From Endobacterium cereale (GTDB lineage: Bacteria; Pseudomonadota; Alphaproteobacteria; Rhizobiales; Rhizobiaceae), in the NCBI RefSeq assembly GCF_009617585.1, contig NZ_WIXI01000030.1, forward strand, positions 1-38,194: 38,194 nucleotides of DNA. The letters run 5' to 3'. The position numbers were made by a program, and so were the translations under genes. How positions within the stretch are numbered: the first letter of the stretch is position 1; every line of letters starts with the position of its first letter. The notes below the pieces were generated by a model that was not told the DNA's origin, made no database searches, and worked only from the letters and a program-made list of their open reading frames with translations. This document shows positions 22,793-33,173 of this stretch, one piece after another.

Positions 22793-24283
22793 ATGCGCAG
22801 ACGACCAATCCATATACTGCTGGTTTCTTCCCTCCTCGCCGTCCCGGCCTCCTTCACCCCGACGGCAGCCTTCAGCGCGCCCAGTTTCGACTGTGCAAAA
22901 GCGTCCACACCTGCCGAACGGCTGATCTGCAACACCGATCTCGATGAGACGCTGGCCGGCAGGGACAACGAACTCGCCGCGATCTACAAAAGGGTCCTGA
23001 CCGCAGCCGGAAACCGCCGGGCAAATATCGTCGCCGCCCAAACGCAATGGATCAGGCAGCGAGACACAGCCTGCATCCAGCCGGAAAAATCCAATGAGCA
23101 GCGGGCGCAATGCCTTACCGAAAGGTATGACGAGCGCATTCAAACATTAAAGCCGATGCAGGCCGGTGCTGAGGATAGCCTGGCGCTTTGCAATGGTCTG
23201 GTCGATCATTACAAGACTGCCCTGCAGACAGCTCCCAGTGATCGCCTATCCGGCGGTTTTCTGGAAACATTGAAAAAGACAGCTGACGTCAGGCTTGAAA
23301 TCGCAAAATCGACCGAGTTCGCCTCCAGCACCAGCGCCGAAAGCCCCACAGCGGAAGACTATATCAAGCAGAATTTCAAGCCTGACGCCGCCTTGCTGCA
23401 AACGCTACGTGAAAACACTGAAGAGGGTAATTTGGCCTCCTCCCTGGCGGTCTGGATGACCCGCCTGCCAAAGACCGATGTTTATGGCATCTCGACGCTC
23501 AATGGCACGATGCGCTGCGAGGCCATCGAACTGCTCTTCAATGCGGAAAAAAACAAGGCAGCGGAAATCGATGATCCGGGCAACCAGTCCGAATGTACCG
23601 TCAGCTATTTTGCGGCAGTCGGCGATCAACCCGCACTGATCTCGCAAGATTTTATTGGCGAGACCTCGCCAAAGAACTATCACCTCGTCGAAGGCTACTC
23701 CGTCCATCCATGGAAGGGTGGCTGGCTGCCGGCCTGCAATATTTCCCTCACTTATGCACCGGAGATGAAAGTCCATCCCGGCAATCCGGCTTCGGTCGGT
23801 GCCGCTGACGAGGCTGAAGACTGCTCGCCCGGAGACGAGGCATGTGCAAATCTTCGACAGGCAGTGCTCACGCTCATGAGGCGTTACAAGGATGATCCTG
23901 AAACCATGCCTCGTCGCCTGATTTCGGAGCTTTCCGACAGTCAGCGTCAACAATTTCTAAGCTTGAAAGCAGCCTCGGATGCTCAGGCGTCCACCAGACA
24001 GGAAACCCCTTGGGAAACGGGAAATTACGTGTCTCTTGCCCTTGATGTAACCGGCATGGACGCCATTCCCCTGAACACGCAACCTGTTGCCCTGCCACTC
24101 GTGCTGAACGGCAAGCTTTTGCTGATCCTCGCGGGGCATCAGATGACGACCGGCTCTCGCGACCTGTCCGACTACGATGTCTGGGTAAAGGAGATGAAGG
24201 CAGACAAGGCGACATTTGTCACCAGCCTTACCGTCAGCCTTGCATTCGGTGCTTTGCAAACGGCTAAGGTATCGCTGCGATAG
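22793..24283 (+). CDS. Secreted protein with an LprI-like (DUF1311) N-terminal domain
   Basis: A 496-aa exported protein. Seen: a signal peptide (MRRRPIHILLVSSLLAVPAS then TPTAAFSA), then an LprI/DUF1311 domain with its paired cysteines: FDCAKASTPAERLICNTDLDETLAGRDNELAAIYKRVL, TQWIRQRDTAC and QCLTERYDERIQTL. LprI-type domains are linked to lysozyme inhibition in mycobacteria; that role is not shown here. The remaining 350 residues are unrecognised, with a further cysteine pair in AEDCSPGDEACANL. The ATG at 22793 has a GAGGA site. It converges on the diguanylate cyclase gene. Confidence 0.75.
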   Translation: MRRRPIHILLVSSLLAVPASFTPTAAFSAPSFDCAKASTPAERLICNTDLDETLAGRDNELAAIYKRVLTAAGNRRANIVAAQTQWIRQRDTACIQPEKSNEQRAQCLTERYDERIQTLKPMQAGAEDSLALCNGLVDHYKTALQTAPSDRLSGGFLETLKKTADVRLEIAKSTEFASSTSAESPTAEDYIKQNFKPDAALLQTLRENTEEGNLASSLAVWMTRLPKTDVYGISTLNGTMRCEAIELLFNAEKNKAAEIDDPGNQSECTVSYFAAVGDQPALISQDFIGETSPKNYHLVEGYSVHPWKGGWLPACNISLTYAPEMKVHPGNPASVGAADEAEDCSPGDEACANLRQAVLTLMRRYKDDPETMPRRLISELSDSQRQQFLSLKAASDAQASTRQETPWETGNYVSLALDVTGMDAIPLNTQPVALPLVLNGKLLLILAGHQMTTGSRDLSDYDVWVKEMKADKATFVTSLTVSLAFGALQTAKVSLR

Positions 24284-24327
24284 GGTAGCGTCGGCTGCGG
24301 ATGAATATCCCGTCGCGTTTCCCGGGC

Positions 24328-25512
24328 TCAATTCACCGGCCGCAGATGGGATTGTCGCGGTGCCTGCTGCTGTTCAGCCTGGCACACGCGGTTGCGCCCG
24401 CTGCGCTTGGCTTCATAAAGCGCCATGTCCGCCTGCCGAAACATCTGCTCGGTTTCGTCCCGGGCAGCAAGAGGCGCAACACCAAAGCTTCCCGTCACTT
24501 TCAGGGTCGGCAAGCCAGCGAGCGATATTGTCGTCGTGCCCGCCCTCAGTGCCTGAGCGAACAGGACGGCCACTTCCACCGTGGCATTGGGGAGGAAGAC
24601 CGCAAACTCCTCGCCGCCGATCCGGCCAAGAACAGCGCCTTGCGGCGCGCTCGAGCGCAGGAGTTCGCCAAAACGCTCGATCACCATATCACCGACATGA
24701 TGGCCATAGGTGTCGTTGATCGATTTGAAATGGTCGAGGTCGCACATGATCACCGCGTGCTGGCCGTTGCCGGGGCGGCTGACTGCCCGTTTCACCGCCT
24801 TCTCAAAGCCACCGCGATTGGCAAGCCCAGACAAACTGTCACGCTCCGCACGGCCACGTTCCACGGCCATGATATCAAGTGTCAGGACAGCCAGCAGCAT
24901 AAGGCCGACCGCCACAATCAGCACGGCCGTAATACTCTGCGAAATGACCGCATAATTGGTGGAAACATAGGCACTGGGCGTCGACCCCGGGCCAAGGACC
25001 GCCGCCAGCGCCGCTTTCACCAGAAAATGGCCGCCACTCAGCACCAGCACGATGGCAAGTGCCCTATCCATCATGGTCCGGCGCTCTGACAGAAAGACAT
25101 TCATGGCTGCAGACAACGTCACAAGCGCGTAAGGTCCCTGATAGACGAAACCATAACCCCACCATGAACGCGGCAGATCGAGGACAACAGTATAAGCCAT
25201 CATGCCGAACAGGAATGTCGCCATGGCAAACCATTTGGGAAACGGCCTGTCATACAGGACCGAAACGCCCCAATGCAGCAGAACCAGCCCCGCCAACACG
25301 CTGCCGTAGGCGGCCATTGCCCAGGGCCCCGGGTGCTCGGCATAGGCGACACCGAGTTCCGACAACATTGTCAGTGATGCGATGAACAGGCCGGCGGAAA
25401 ACAACAGGGCAACGGAACGCCAGCGGCTGTAAATCGACACGACCGCGAACACGGCGCTGAAACACAGGCCGATGAAAAAATTCACCACCAGAAATATCGC
25501 GGCAGCAGACAT
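24328..25512 (-). CDS. Membrane diguanylate cyclase (GGDEF)
   Basis: A 394-aa enzyme that should make cyclic di-GMP. The first 210 residues form about seven membrane spans of a sensory module. The GGDEF domain has SLSGLANRGGFE, CDLDHFKSINDTYGHHVGD, the active site RIGGEEFAVF, and a final ADMALYEAKRSGRNRV. The I-site position (RxxD before the active site) reads PQGA, so product inhibition through it is unlikely. The ATG at 25512 is chosen over a TTG two codons earlier; no strong ribosome site is seen. Confidence 0.92.
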   Translation of the reverse strand: MSAAAIFLVVNFFIGLCFSAVFAVVSIYSRWRSVALLFSAGLFIASLTMLSELGVAYAEHPGPWAMAAYGSVLAGLVLLHWGVSVLYDRPFPKWFAMATFLFGMMAYTVVLDLPRSWWGYGFVYQGPYALVTLSAAMNVFLSERRTMMDRALAIVLVLSGGHFLVKAALAAVLGPGSTPSAYVSTNYAVISQSITAVLIVAVGLMLLAVLTLDIMAVERGRAERDSLSGLANRGGFEKAVKRAVSRPGNGQHAVIMCDLDHFKSINDTYGHHVGDMVIERFGELLRSSAPQGAVLGRIGGEEFAVFLPNATVEVAVLFAQALRAGTTTISLAGLPTLKVTGSFGVAPLAARDETEQMFRQADMALYEAKRSGRNRVCQAEQQQAPRQSHLRPVN

Positions 25513-25602
25513 GGACAATCAATCAGGCAAAATGGATGACACCGCACGGAACGTGCTGACCGGCACACTAGGGGCGCAGTGAGAACAAAATATTAAAGTG
25601 CC

Positions 25603-26730
25603 TCACGATTTGGCAGGGGCCAGAACACCACCGCTGACCGGCTGCTCAACCCCCGTCGTCCCGGGAAAGGTCAATGGCAGTCCACGCACGGAACGCACCG
25701 CCAGATAGGCCCATGCTTCGGCCTCCATCGAACCACCGTCGAAACCGGCCGCTTCGGCTGCAACCACCGTCGCCCCTTGCCCCGTGGCGAGTTCGGCAAA
25801 CTCCTTCATGATCACTCCGTTCAGACGTCCGCCACCACACACAACATAGGTTTTGGCTTGCTCCGGCAGATGTGCCGCAGATTTCAGAATCGCAGCCGCC
25901 GTCACATGCGCAAGCGTGCGCGCACCATCCGCAAGCGAAGCCTCACCAACCTTGGGCGGAAGAAAATCGCCGCGATCGAGCGACCTGCGTACATTGCCTG
26001 AAAAGAACGGGCTTTGCAGATATCGCTCGGCCAGAGCCGGGACGACATGACCGGAGGCCGCTATCCGCCCGCCCTTGTCATAGGCGCCGCCACCATGCGC
26101 CTCCACCCATTGGTCGATCAACATGTTGCCGGGCCCGCTGTCGAAAGCGGAAAGCGTGCCGTCACTGCCCACAAAGGTCAGGTTGGAAATGCCGCCGATG
26201 TTTACGAACACCACGGGCATCTCGCAGCTCTGCGGCAGGTTGGCGGAAAGCGCTGCGTGATAGACCGGGATCAAAGGCGCGCCCTGCCCGCCAAACGTCA
26301 TGTCCCTGGCGCGCATGTCATAAACGACATCAATGCCGATCTCGGCAGCCAGCAACGCGCCGTCACCGATCTGCACCGTCAGCGCATCATCCGGCCTGTG
26401 CAGAACCGTCTGGCCATGAAAACCGACAAGATCTATATCCGATGGCTCAAGGCCGTTTTGCACAAGAAACGATTTCACCGCCGCCGCATGGCAGAGCGTC
26501 AGCATTATTTCGCTTTCACCAAGATCATCCGGCCGCTGCGTCCGCTCGGTGATCGCCTTAGCCACCTCCAGTGCCCGTTTCCAGCGTTCTCGCAATTGCG
26601 GATCATAAGGCACGTAATAACTCGGCCCGCGCTCGACACTATTTTCACCGTCGGTGCGCAGCAGTGCCACGTCGATCCCGTCCATCGATGTGCCGCTCAT
26701 CAGCCCGATTGCCGTTTTCATCTCAGTCAT
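25603..26730 (-). CDS. anmK: Anhydro-N-acetylmuramic acid kinase AnmK
   Basis: A 375-aa cytoplasmic kinase that converts recycled anhydroMurNAc to MurNAc-6-phosphate in peptidoglycan recycling. Seen: [16 protein letters not shown] at the start, [50 protein letters not shown], and a C-terminal [11 protein letters not shown]. Starts at 26739, 26730 or 26721 are all possible; no strong ribosome site separates them. It is divergent from tyrS. Confidence 0.93.
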   Translation of the reverse strand: MTEMKTAIGLMSGTSMDGIDVALLRTDGENSVERGPSYYVPYDPQLRERWKRALEVAKAITERTQRPDDLGESEIMLTLCHAAAVKSFLVQNGLEPSDIDLVGFHGQTVLHRPDDALTVQIGDGALLAAEIGIDVVYDMRARDMTFGGQGAPLIPVYHAALSANLPQSCEMPVVFVNIGGISNLTFVGSDGTLSAFDSGPGNMLIDQWVEAHGGGAYDKGGRIAASGHVVPALAERYLQSPFFSGNVRRSLDRGDFLPPKVGEASLADGARTLAHVTAAAILKSAAHLPEQAKTYVVCGGGRLNGVIMKEFAELATGQGATVVAAEAAGFDGGSMEAEAWAYLAVRSVRGLPLTFPGTTGVEQPVSGGVLAPAKS

Positions 26731-26743
26731 TGATGCCATCCAG

Positions 26744-26762
26744 AATCACTTTTGAAGTGATT
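26744..26762. promoter_or_regulatory. Operator-like inverted repeat between anmK and tyrS
   Basis: AATCACTT-TTG-AAGTGATT is a perfect 8-bp inverted repeat, 14 bp from the anmK start, in the 95-bp divergent spacer. Placement fits a repressor site; the regulator is unknown. Confidence 0.5.
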
Positions 26763-26825
26763 ATCCCAGAAAACGGTGCTAGGTGCCGTCTCGCACATAA
26801 AATCACATGCATACAGAGTAGAGAG

Positions 26826-28079
26826 ATGTCCAGGTTCAAGTCCGATTTTCTCCGCACGCTCGACGAGCGCGGCTTCATTCACCAGATCTCCGACGAGGCG
26901 GGTCTCGACGAACTGTTCGCCAAGGAAACCGTGACCGCCTATATCGGCTTTGACCCGACGGCACCTTCCCTGCATGCCGGCGGCCTCATCCAGATCATGA
27001 TGCTGCACTGGATGCAGCAGACAGGTCACCAGCCGATCTCCCTGATGGGCGGCGGCACCGGCATGGTCGGAGATCCATCCTTCAAGGATGACGCTCGCCA
27101 GTTGATGACGATCGACACGATCGAAAGCAACATCGCCTCGATCAAGCGCGTCTTCGCCAATTACCTTTCCTACGGGGAAGGCGCGAAGGACGCCATGATG
27201 ATCAACAACGGCGACTGGCTGCGCGACATCAACTACCTCGAATTCCTGCGCGATGTCGGTCGCCATTTCTCGGTCAACCGCATGCTGTCCTTCGACAGCG
27301 TGAAGACACGCCTTGATCGCGAGCAGTCGCTTTCTTTCCTCGAATTCAACTACATGATCCTGCAGGCCTACGATTTCGTGGAACTGAACAAGCGTTACGG
27401 CTGCCGCCTGCAGATGGGTGGCTCCGATCAGTGGGGCAATATCATTAACGGTATCGACCTCGGCCACCGGATGGGCACGCCGCAGCTTTACGCGCTGACA
27501 TCGCCACTGTTGACGACCGCGTCAGGTGCCAAGATGGGCAAATCGCTCAACGGCGCCGTCTGGCTGAACCCGGACATGCTGTCTGCCTACGACTTCTGGC
27601 AATACTGGCGCAATACAGAGGATGCCGACGTATCGCGCTTCCTGAAGCTCTACACGACACTGCCGATGGACGAGATCGCGCGCCTGTCCGCGCTGGGCGG
27701 CTCCGAGATCAACGAGGTCAAGAAAATCCTCGCAACCGAAGTCACAGCCATGCTGCACGGCCGTCAAAATGCCGAGCAGGCTGCAGAAACTGCTCGCAAA
27801 ACCTTCGAGGAAGGCGCGCTGGCCGATAACCTGCCGTCGATCGACGTCGCTCAGGGTGAACTCGACGCCGGCATTGGCCTGCTCGCCCTGATCGTCAAGG
27901 CCGGCCTTGCTGCGTCGAACGGCGAGGCCCGCCGTCACGTTCAGGGTGGCGCGGTACGCATCAACGACGTGGCGATTTCCGATGAGCGTACGGTCATCGG
28001 CTCGGGTGAAGTCACAGGTGACGGCGTGATCAAGCTGTCGCTGGGCAAGAAGAAGCACATTCTCGTCCGTCCTGCCTGA
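26826..28079 (+). CDS. tyrS: Tyrosyl-tRNA synthetase
   Basis: A 417-aa class I synthetase. Seen: the HIGH-equivalent [26 protein letters not shown], the tyrosine-binding [14 protein letters not shown] and [10 protein letters not shown], the KMSKS-equivalent [12 protein letters not shown], and a C-terminal S4 RNA-binding domain ([22 protein letters not shown]). The ATG at 26826 has a GAGAG site directly upstream. A strong terminator follows. Confidence 0.97.
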   Translation: MSRFKSDFLRTLDERGFIHQISDEAGLDELFAKETVTAYIGFDPTAPSLHAGGLIQIMMLHWMQQTGHQPISLMGGGTGMVGDPSFKDDARQLMTIDTIESNIASIKRVFANYLSYGEGAKDAMMINNGDWLRDINYLEFLRDVGRHFSVNRMLSFDSVKTRLDREQSLSFLEFNYMILQAYDFVELNKRYGCRLQMGGSDQWGNIINGIDLGHRMGTPQLYALTSPLLTTASGAKMGKSLNGAVWLNPDMLSAYDFWQYWRNTEDADVSRFLKLYTTLPMDEIARLSALGGSEINEVKKILATEVTAMLHGRQNAEQAAETARKTFEEGALADNLPSIDVAQGELDAGIGLLALIVKAGLAASNGEARRHVQGGAVRINDVAISDERTVIGSGEVTGDGVIKLSLGKKKHILVRPA

Positions 28080-28108
28080 GAGCAGACAGACAGAACACCG
28101 ATCTGAAG

Positions 28109-28133
28109 AAGGCCGCTGCAAGCGGCCTTTTTC
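28109..28133 (+). terminator. Intrinsic terminator after tyrS
   Basis: AAGGCCGCT (28109-28117), loop GCA, AGCGGCCTT (28121-28129) followed by a T-run. It also faces the end of the convergent AsmA-like gene. Confidence 0.85.
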
Positions 28134-28141
28134 TTGCCTGT

Positions 28142-31100
28142 TTACTGGAACTCGAAAATCTGACGGAACACACCCGGTGCGATGATCGACAACGGATTGA
28201 CGGTCAGGTCGGGCTTGGAAAATTTTCCGCTCAATTTGAAGGTAATGCCGAGCAGGCCCCGATCGCGACCATTGCCGAGAATGGCCCCGAATAACGGTAG
28301 TTCGCCGAACAGACGATTGAGGCCGTAAGCCGGCATGAACGTACCGGTCATGTCCATGGTGCCATTGGCATCCTTGACCATGCCCTGAAATGTCGCGCCG
28401 ATATTTTCGCCACGCACGAGGCCGTTGTCGAGCGACATCGCACCGTTGCGATACATCAGCCGGGCAAAACCGCGCTGGAACTTGGATGAACTGATATCGA
28501 TATCGCCCTTCACGGCGGAATTCAGGCTTCGACCGCCGTCGCCGGACGGCGTCGTCACCATCGACTGCAGACGCTGCTCATTGACGACCGAGAAGTTGCG
28601 GACGTCGATCGTGCCGTACCATTCGCTGCCGTTCTTGCTGTCGAACTTGATGTTCAAGAGCCCGCCGCGCATATGGGAATAGAGATCTGCAAATCGGGCA
28701 AGGGAGCCGGCGTCACCGCTGGTCAAGGAAATGATATCCCGTCCGTTGCTGCTCTGGGTTTCTCCGACCACGGCCTGCCCGTTATTGGTGACGCCCGTCA
28801 GATCCAGTCGCTTCACGTCACCGCCGCGGATGGTCAACAGAAGCGAGGCATTGCGGATCATCTCGTCGTTGAACCCGATCAACCGCGAGAGCCTCAGCCG
28901 GACCGTTGCTCCACCATCCGAACTGCTGTCGGCAACGCCACCACCGGTAGGGCTGCGCATGCGGCTGATGATGGGGCGCAGGTCCGCACTGTCCCCCGTG
29001 ACGCCGATGTCATAGACACCCTTGCTCTGCTTGAGCGTCACCGCAAAATTGTCGGAGGGCGAAAGGTTCATGCTCGAAAAATTCGCCGCCGAAAGCTGGC
29101 TGCCCACGAGGCTGATATCGCCCCTTGCAGAGAATCCGTCACCGTTCAGAACGAATTTTTCGATATCGGTACGGCTGTCTGTCTTCGATACTTCGAAGGA
29201 CGCCTTGGCAGAAATGCCGCTGCCTTTGGTCCAGCCCACATAAGGAATGGAAAGCGCTGCCTTGTCGAGATCAAGTTTGACGGCCTGCCGCTTGTCGTCG
29301 ATCCGTGACAGTTCGACAGCCACGGTTCCATCGATGATGTCCGAAAGCCCCGGAGCCAGTTTCTCCCGCTGAACATTGGTAAGCGACGCCGTGATCACAC
29401 GCTCGCGCTTGACCTCGGATTCCTTGCCGACTGGCTCGACAAGCATGATATCAGCCGGCACAGAATCGATCTGTCCCTTGGCATCCAGACGCGCCGCCTG
29501 AGGGTCGATCACCAGTTTTCCGTCGACATTGGCGATTTTGTGCCCTTCCATCGGGCGAGCCAGATCGACGCCATCCAGAGCCACCTGGGCCTTGAAATCG
29601 GGCTTTGGCGGGTTCTGGTCGGAAATCAGCCCGAACCTGGCCTGCACGTTGGCGCTTGCCTTGCCGGAAAAATCATCGATTTGCAGCCCTGTGCCCCTCA
29701 AACCGTTGACCGGTCGTGCACTTGCCAGTTCGGCGACAGCGTCCGCCTTGCCCGTGACCTTGATGTCAAGGTCGGCCATGAGTGGCTTGGTATAGGTCTG
29801 GGCAATAGTGAAATTGCCGCCCTCGACATTGACCACACGCTTGGAAGCAAAGGTCGCGCTCGCCTTGTCGATTTTCACGCTCAACCGTTCTCCCTTGAGG
29901 TCGAAATGACCTCCGAGATCCTTCAGCGGCGGAATGTCGCCCGGTAGCACAAGGCGGTTGCCGGCAATGTCGAAACTGATCCGCAACTCGTCGCCATCGA
30001 GATTGAGCGGCATGCCGGGGCCTTTCATCCGCCCTGCGGGGATGAAGACGGCAATGGACCCGTTGGTAATATCGCCGCCAAACATGTTGGCCATTACCCA
30101 GTCGCGGGGCTTGCGCGCCATCCAGAACGGCCAGAGCTGCTTGACGGCGGCCACCTTCATTTCCGGAAGCTGTGCACCAAAACTGATTTCCGGCGACACT
30201 TTTCCATGCAGGCTCAGGTTCAGTGATCCGGCCATCTGCCCCATGGGGCTGCTCACCAGCAACTGGTCGATTTCAAGCCGTCTCTCACCCGACAGATAAC
30301 GGCCGCCGGCCTTGAGGTCGAACATGACGGTATCTTCGCCGGAATTTTCCGACTGTGTCCGCGCACCGCTGACAAGAAGGTCGAGGCCGATGCCTGGCCG
30401 CTTGTCATCCGCATTAAGGCGATCAAGATCGATAACCGCACCGCTGATCGGCACGACAGTCAGGCCGAGCCGGGCCAAGGACGGCAATATCTCGATAGAC
30501 TGTTTGGAAAAATTATAAGCGACATTGATCTCGGCACCCGACAGTGCCTGCCCGACACCGTCGAAATAGAACGTACCGGGTCGTCCCAGCAGCTTGGCCT
30601 TGATGGCCTGCGTTGTTGTTGCCGTTTGCCGGGACGCGGAAATATCGAGGTCAAGCGAACCTTCCAGCCCCTCTCGCGGACTGCCATCCGGTGCGTGCTG
30701 CAACAGGAACGGCGTCACCTCCACACCGTTCACCCGGCCCTGCAGGCCGGTGGTGACGTTGTTGACCGCTGTCGCCTTGATATCGAGTTGCGCTACGCGT
30801 CCATCAAGTTCGAGCGCGCCCTCCACCCGCACCAATCCATCCGGTGTGCGTGTCAGCTGCAGCGTTTCCACCTTCAGAACAGATATCTTGCCGTCCCGTG
30901 CCGGCGGAAACCGGACCTCGAAGCCGGAGATCGTCATCGATCCGGTGCCGGTGCGCTCGATAAGCCCGCGCGCTTCATCGAGCCGCTGAAACACCTGCTC
31001 AAGCGCAGGCGGCAGGTCATCGACGCGCATATTGGCGGGGTCGAGCGGATCGCCGGCTGGCAATACTGCCGTATCAAGGCTGATGTTTTCAGCCTCCATG

Positions 31101-31555
31101 TGGCGAACCGTCAGCTTGCCGGACAAAAGAGCCAGCGGATCGACAGCCATGCGCATGGCACCGAGTTTCGTCAGGTGCTTGCCGGTGGCCACTTCGACCA
31201 GATCGACGTCACGCGCCTCCAGCGCGATGCGCCAGGTATTGTCGATTCGGATCGCGGTAGAGCCGACGGTGGCCTGATAACGTGGACCGATAGCGCCATT
31301 CAGCGCCGATTGCGCCTGTGCCTCCAGCGCACCATCGATCGTGCCCGTTTCGATCGCGGCCAGGACGAGCCCGAATGCCACGGTGAGGAACAGCAAAAAA
31401 GACGCGCAATACCGCGTAACCCGCCGTGTCCGCCGGCGTTGCGGCGGCGGGCAATGCACGATGATGGGATCATCCACCTGCGCCGAGGGCAATTCGTGCA
31501 AGGCAATCATGTCCTTGCGCGTGAATCGCACCTTTTCTCCGCGTATCTCCGCCAT
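28142..31555 (-). CDS. Large AsmA-like/DUF3971 membrane protein
   Basis: A 1137-aa protein with one membrane span near residues 50-70 (YCASFLLFLTVAFGLVLAAI) and a very long periplasmic part of repeated beta-strand units, as in YhdP/AsmA-like bridge proteins thought to help phospholipid transport to the outer membrane. Seen: a DUF3971-type stretch in the N-terminal third, repeats of LDLKGERLSV/VEGALELDGRV style, and a C-terminal AsmA-like block (FQRGFARLMYRNGAMSLDNG, GTFMPAYGLNRLFGELPLFG, ILGNGRDRGLLGITFKLSG). The ATG at 31555 has a CGGAGAG site. It is divergent from the peroxiredoxin gene. Confidence 0.85.
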   Translation of the reverse strand: MAEIRGEKVRFTRKDMIALHELPSAQVDDPIIVHCPPPQRRRTRRVTRYCASFLLFLTVAFGLVLAAIETGTIDGALEAQAQSALNGAIGPRYQATVGSTAIRIDNTWRIALEARDVDLVEVATGKHLTKLGAMRMAVDPLALLSGKLTVRHMEAENISLDTAVLPAGDPLDPANMRVDDLPPALEQVFQRLDEARGLIERTGTGSMTISGFEVRFPPARDGKISVLKVETLQLTRTPDGLVRVEGALELDGRVAQLDIKATAVNNVTTGLQGRVNGVEVTPFLLQHAPDGSPREGLEGSLDLDISASRQTATTTQAIKAKLLGRPGTFYFDGVGQALSGAEINVAYNFSKQSIEILPSLARLGLTVVPISGAVIDLDRLNADDKRPGIGLDLLVSGARTQSENSGEDTVMFDLKAGGRYLSGERRLEIDQLLVSSPMGQMAGSLNLSLHGKVSPEISFGAQLPEMKVAAVKQLWPFWMARKPRDWVMANMFGGDITNGSIAVFIPAGRMKGPGMPLNLDGDELRISFDIAGNRLVLPGDIPPLKDLGGHFDLKGERLSVKIDKASATFASKRVVNVEGGNFTIAQTYTKPLMADLDIKVTGKADAVAELASARPVNGLRGTGLQIDDFSGKASANVQARFGLISDQNPPKPDFKAQVALDGVDLARPMEGHKIANVDGKLVIDPQAARLDAKGQIDSVPADIMLVEPVGKESEVKRERVITASLTNVQREKLAPGLSDIIDGTVAVELSRIDDKRQAVKLDLDKAALSIPYVGWTKGSGISAKASFEVSKTDSRTDIEKFVLNGDGFSARGDISLVGSQLSAANFSSMNLSPSDNFAVTLKQSKGVYDIGVTGDSADLRPIISRMRSPTGGGVADSSSDGGATVRLRLSRLIGFNDEMIRNASLLLTIRGGDVKRLDLTGVTNNGQAVVGETQSSNGRDIISLTSGDAGSLARFADLYSHMRGGLLNIKFDSKNGSEWYGTIDVRNFSVVNEQRLQSMVTTPSGDGGRSLNSAVKGDIDISSSKFQRGFARLMYRNGAMSLDNGLVRGENIGATFQGMVKDANGTMDMTGTFMPAYGLNRLFGELPLFGAILGNGRDRGLLGITFKLSGKFSKPDLTVNPLSIIAPGVFRQIFEFQ

Positions 31556-31669
31556 AACTCTCCGGAACGAATCGAAAATGCGCACAGACCCCTGCTGGAC
31601 GCGGACGCGGCCAATATATATCGAATGCGGCAACAATCACCCCATGATGGGGCGAAAGAAAGGAAAATC

Positions 31670-32146
31670 ATGTCTGAACTTGCGATCGGTCAGCCTGCAC
31701 CCGCTTTTGCCCTGCCGCGCGATGGCGGCAGCACCTTTTCTCTCGCCGATCTTTCGGGAAAAACCGTCATCCTGTATTTTTATCCCAAGGACGACACGAG
31801 CGGTTGCACAACGGAAGCCGTTGATTTTACTGGCCTCGCAGCAGAGTTCGAAAAGGCTGGAGCGGTCGTTATCGGCGTTTCGCCCGACACCGTTGCCAAG
31901 CACGAAAAGTTTATCGCAAAACATTCCCTCTCTCTCATCCTAGCCGCCGACACCGACCAGACTGCAGCAAATGCTTACGGCGTATGGAAAGAGAAGAGCA
32001 TGTATGGCCGCACCTATATGGGCATCGAACGCTCGACCTTTCTGATCGGTCCGGATGGCGTGATCCGCCAGATCTGGCCGAAGGTGAAGGTCAAGGGCCA
32101 CGCAGACGAAGTTCTGGCTGCAGCACGTACAGTCGGCGGCGCGTAA
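31670..32146 (+). CDS. bcp: Peroxiredoxin, Bcp/PrxQ family, one cysteine
   Basis: A 158-aa thiol peroxidase. The peroxidatic cysteine is Cys46 in YPKDDTSGCTTEAVDF, with the catalytic Thr/Arg region STFLIGPDG later on. It is the only cysteine in the chain, so there is no intramolecular resolving cysteine. The ATG at 31670 has an AAAGGAAAA site. A ferritin-like gene follows after 28 nt, probably in the same transcript. A large plus-strand frame that reads in from 30626 is an extension shadow of this gene. Confidence 0.93.
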   Translation: MSELAIGQPAPAFALPRDGGSTFSLADLSGKTVILYFYPKDDTSGCTTEAVDFTGLAAEFEKAGAVVIGVSPDTVAKHEKFIAKHSLSLILAADTDQTAANAYGVWKEKSMYGRTYMGIERSTFLIGPDGVIRQIWPKVKVKGHADEVLAAARTVGGA

Positions 32147-32174
32147 GGCGGAGACAAGCACGGAGAACCGCGCC

Positions 32175-33023
32175 ATGGAGAACGCGAAAGTGCCCCAATC
32201 GAAACCGCTCAACCCGGGTTCGCTGCGCAGCGGTGCGACGGAGGCGATCCTCGCCGCCGACCTCGACCACAAGACACTGCTGGCTCAGGAAACCGCCACG
32301 CGCTGGTTCGAGCGCCGCCTCTCCTTGCGCTCGCCACTCGATCCTCCACTCCCCATGCGTCCCGGGCGCCCTGAGAAGCCGGAGCTTGTGCCGCCGCGCG
32401 CCGTCGAAAAACGTTCGCTGCACACACTCAACGGCCGCATCGCGCTGTTGCACTCCATCGCCCATATCGAACTTAACGCGGTGGATCTGGCACTGGATAT
32501 CGTCGCCCGGTTCGCCAGCGAGCCGGTACCGCATTCCTTCTTCGACGGCTGGATGCAGGTGGCGTTCGAGGAGGCAAAACATTTTCGCATGGTTAGAGCC
32601 AGGTTGAACGACCTCGGCGCCGACTATGGCGATATGCCGGCTCATGACGGATTGTGGCAGGCCGCCCATTCGACCCGCAACGACCTCACAGCGCGGCTTG
32701 CCGTCGTGCCGCTCATTCTGGAGGCCCGAGGTCTTGACGTGACGCCATCCCTGCAGGCCAAGATGCGGGAAACCGGTGACCACGAAACCGCCGCGGTTCT
32801 CGACGTCATCTACAATGACGAAAAAGGCCATGTCGCAATCGGCGCCAAATGGTTCCGTTTCCTGTGTGCCCGGGAACGCAAGGATCCGGCAGCCACATTC
32901 AAGGAGCTGGTGCGCGCCAATTTTCGCGGCTCGCTGAAACCGCCCTTCAATGATGTCGCCCGCGCAGAGGCCGGTCTGACGCCGTCTTTCTATCGTTCAC
33001 TGACATCTACAAGCCAATCCTAA
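32175..33023 (+). CDS. DUF455 ferritin-like protein
   Basis: A 282-aa protein of the DUF455/MiaE-like ferritin superfamily. Metal-ligand motifs are seen: IAHIELNAVDLALDI, FEEAKHFRMVRARL and NDEKGHVAIGAKWF, which supply the two EXXH helices and a further Glu for a di-iron centre. The proline-rich segment PLPMRPGRPEKPELVPP precedes the helical core and is family-typical. Function is unassigned; its place after a peroxiredoxin gene suits a redox or oxygen-related role. Confidence 0.85.
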   Translation: MENAKVPQSKPLNPGSLRSGATEAILAADLDHKTLLAQETATRWFERRLSLRSPLDPPLPMRPGRPEKPELVPPRAVEKRSLHTLNGRIALLHSIAHIELNAVDLALDIVARFASEPVPHSFFDGWMQVAFEEAKHFRMVRARLNDLGADYGDMPAHDGLWQAAHSTRNDLTARLAVVPLILEARGLDVTPSLQAKMRETGDHETAAVLDVIYNDEKGHVAIGAKWFRFLCARERKDPAATFKELVRANFRGSLKPPFNDVARAEAGLTPSFYRSLTSTSQS

Positions 33024-33173
33024 TAGGAAAAACCGGACAAGCACTTGGCTTTCCATCTCAATAGTTTCGGGTAAATCCGATGCACCTCTTGTAAAGCATT
33101 CATTAACCCTAACATCGTGTAATCCCGCCATGCCGAGCGACCAGAAAACGAGTCGCAATCCGGGAGACAAGTC

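Noticed and set aside
33090..33115. CtrA-like TTAACC half-site before the M23 peptidase gene
   Set aside because: Only one half-site (TTAACC) is present and the spacing does not fit TTAA-N7-TTAA.
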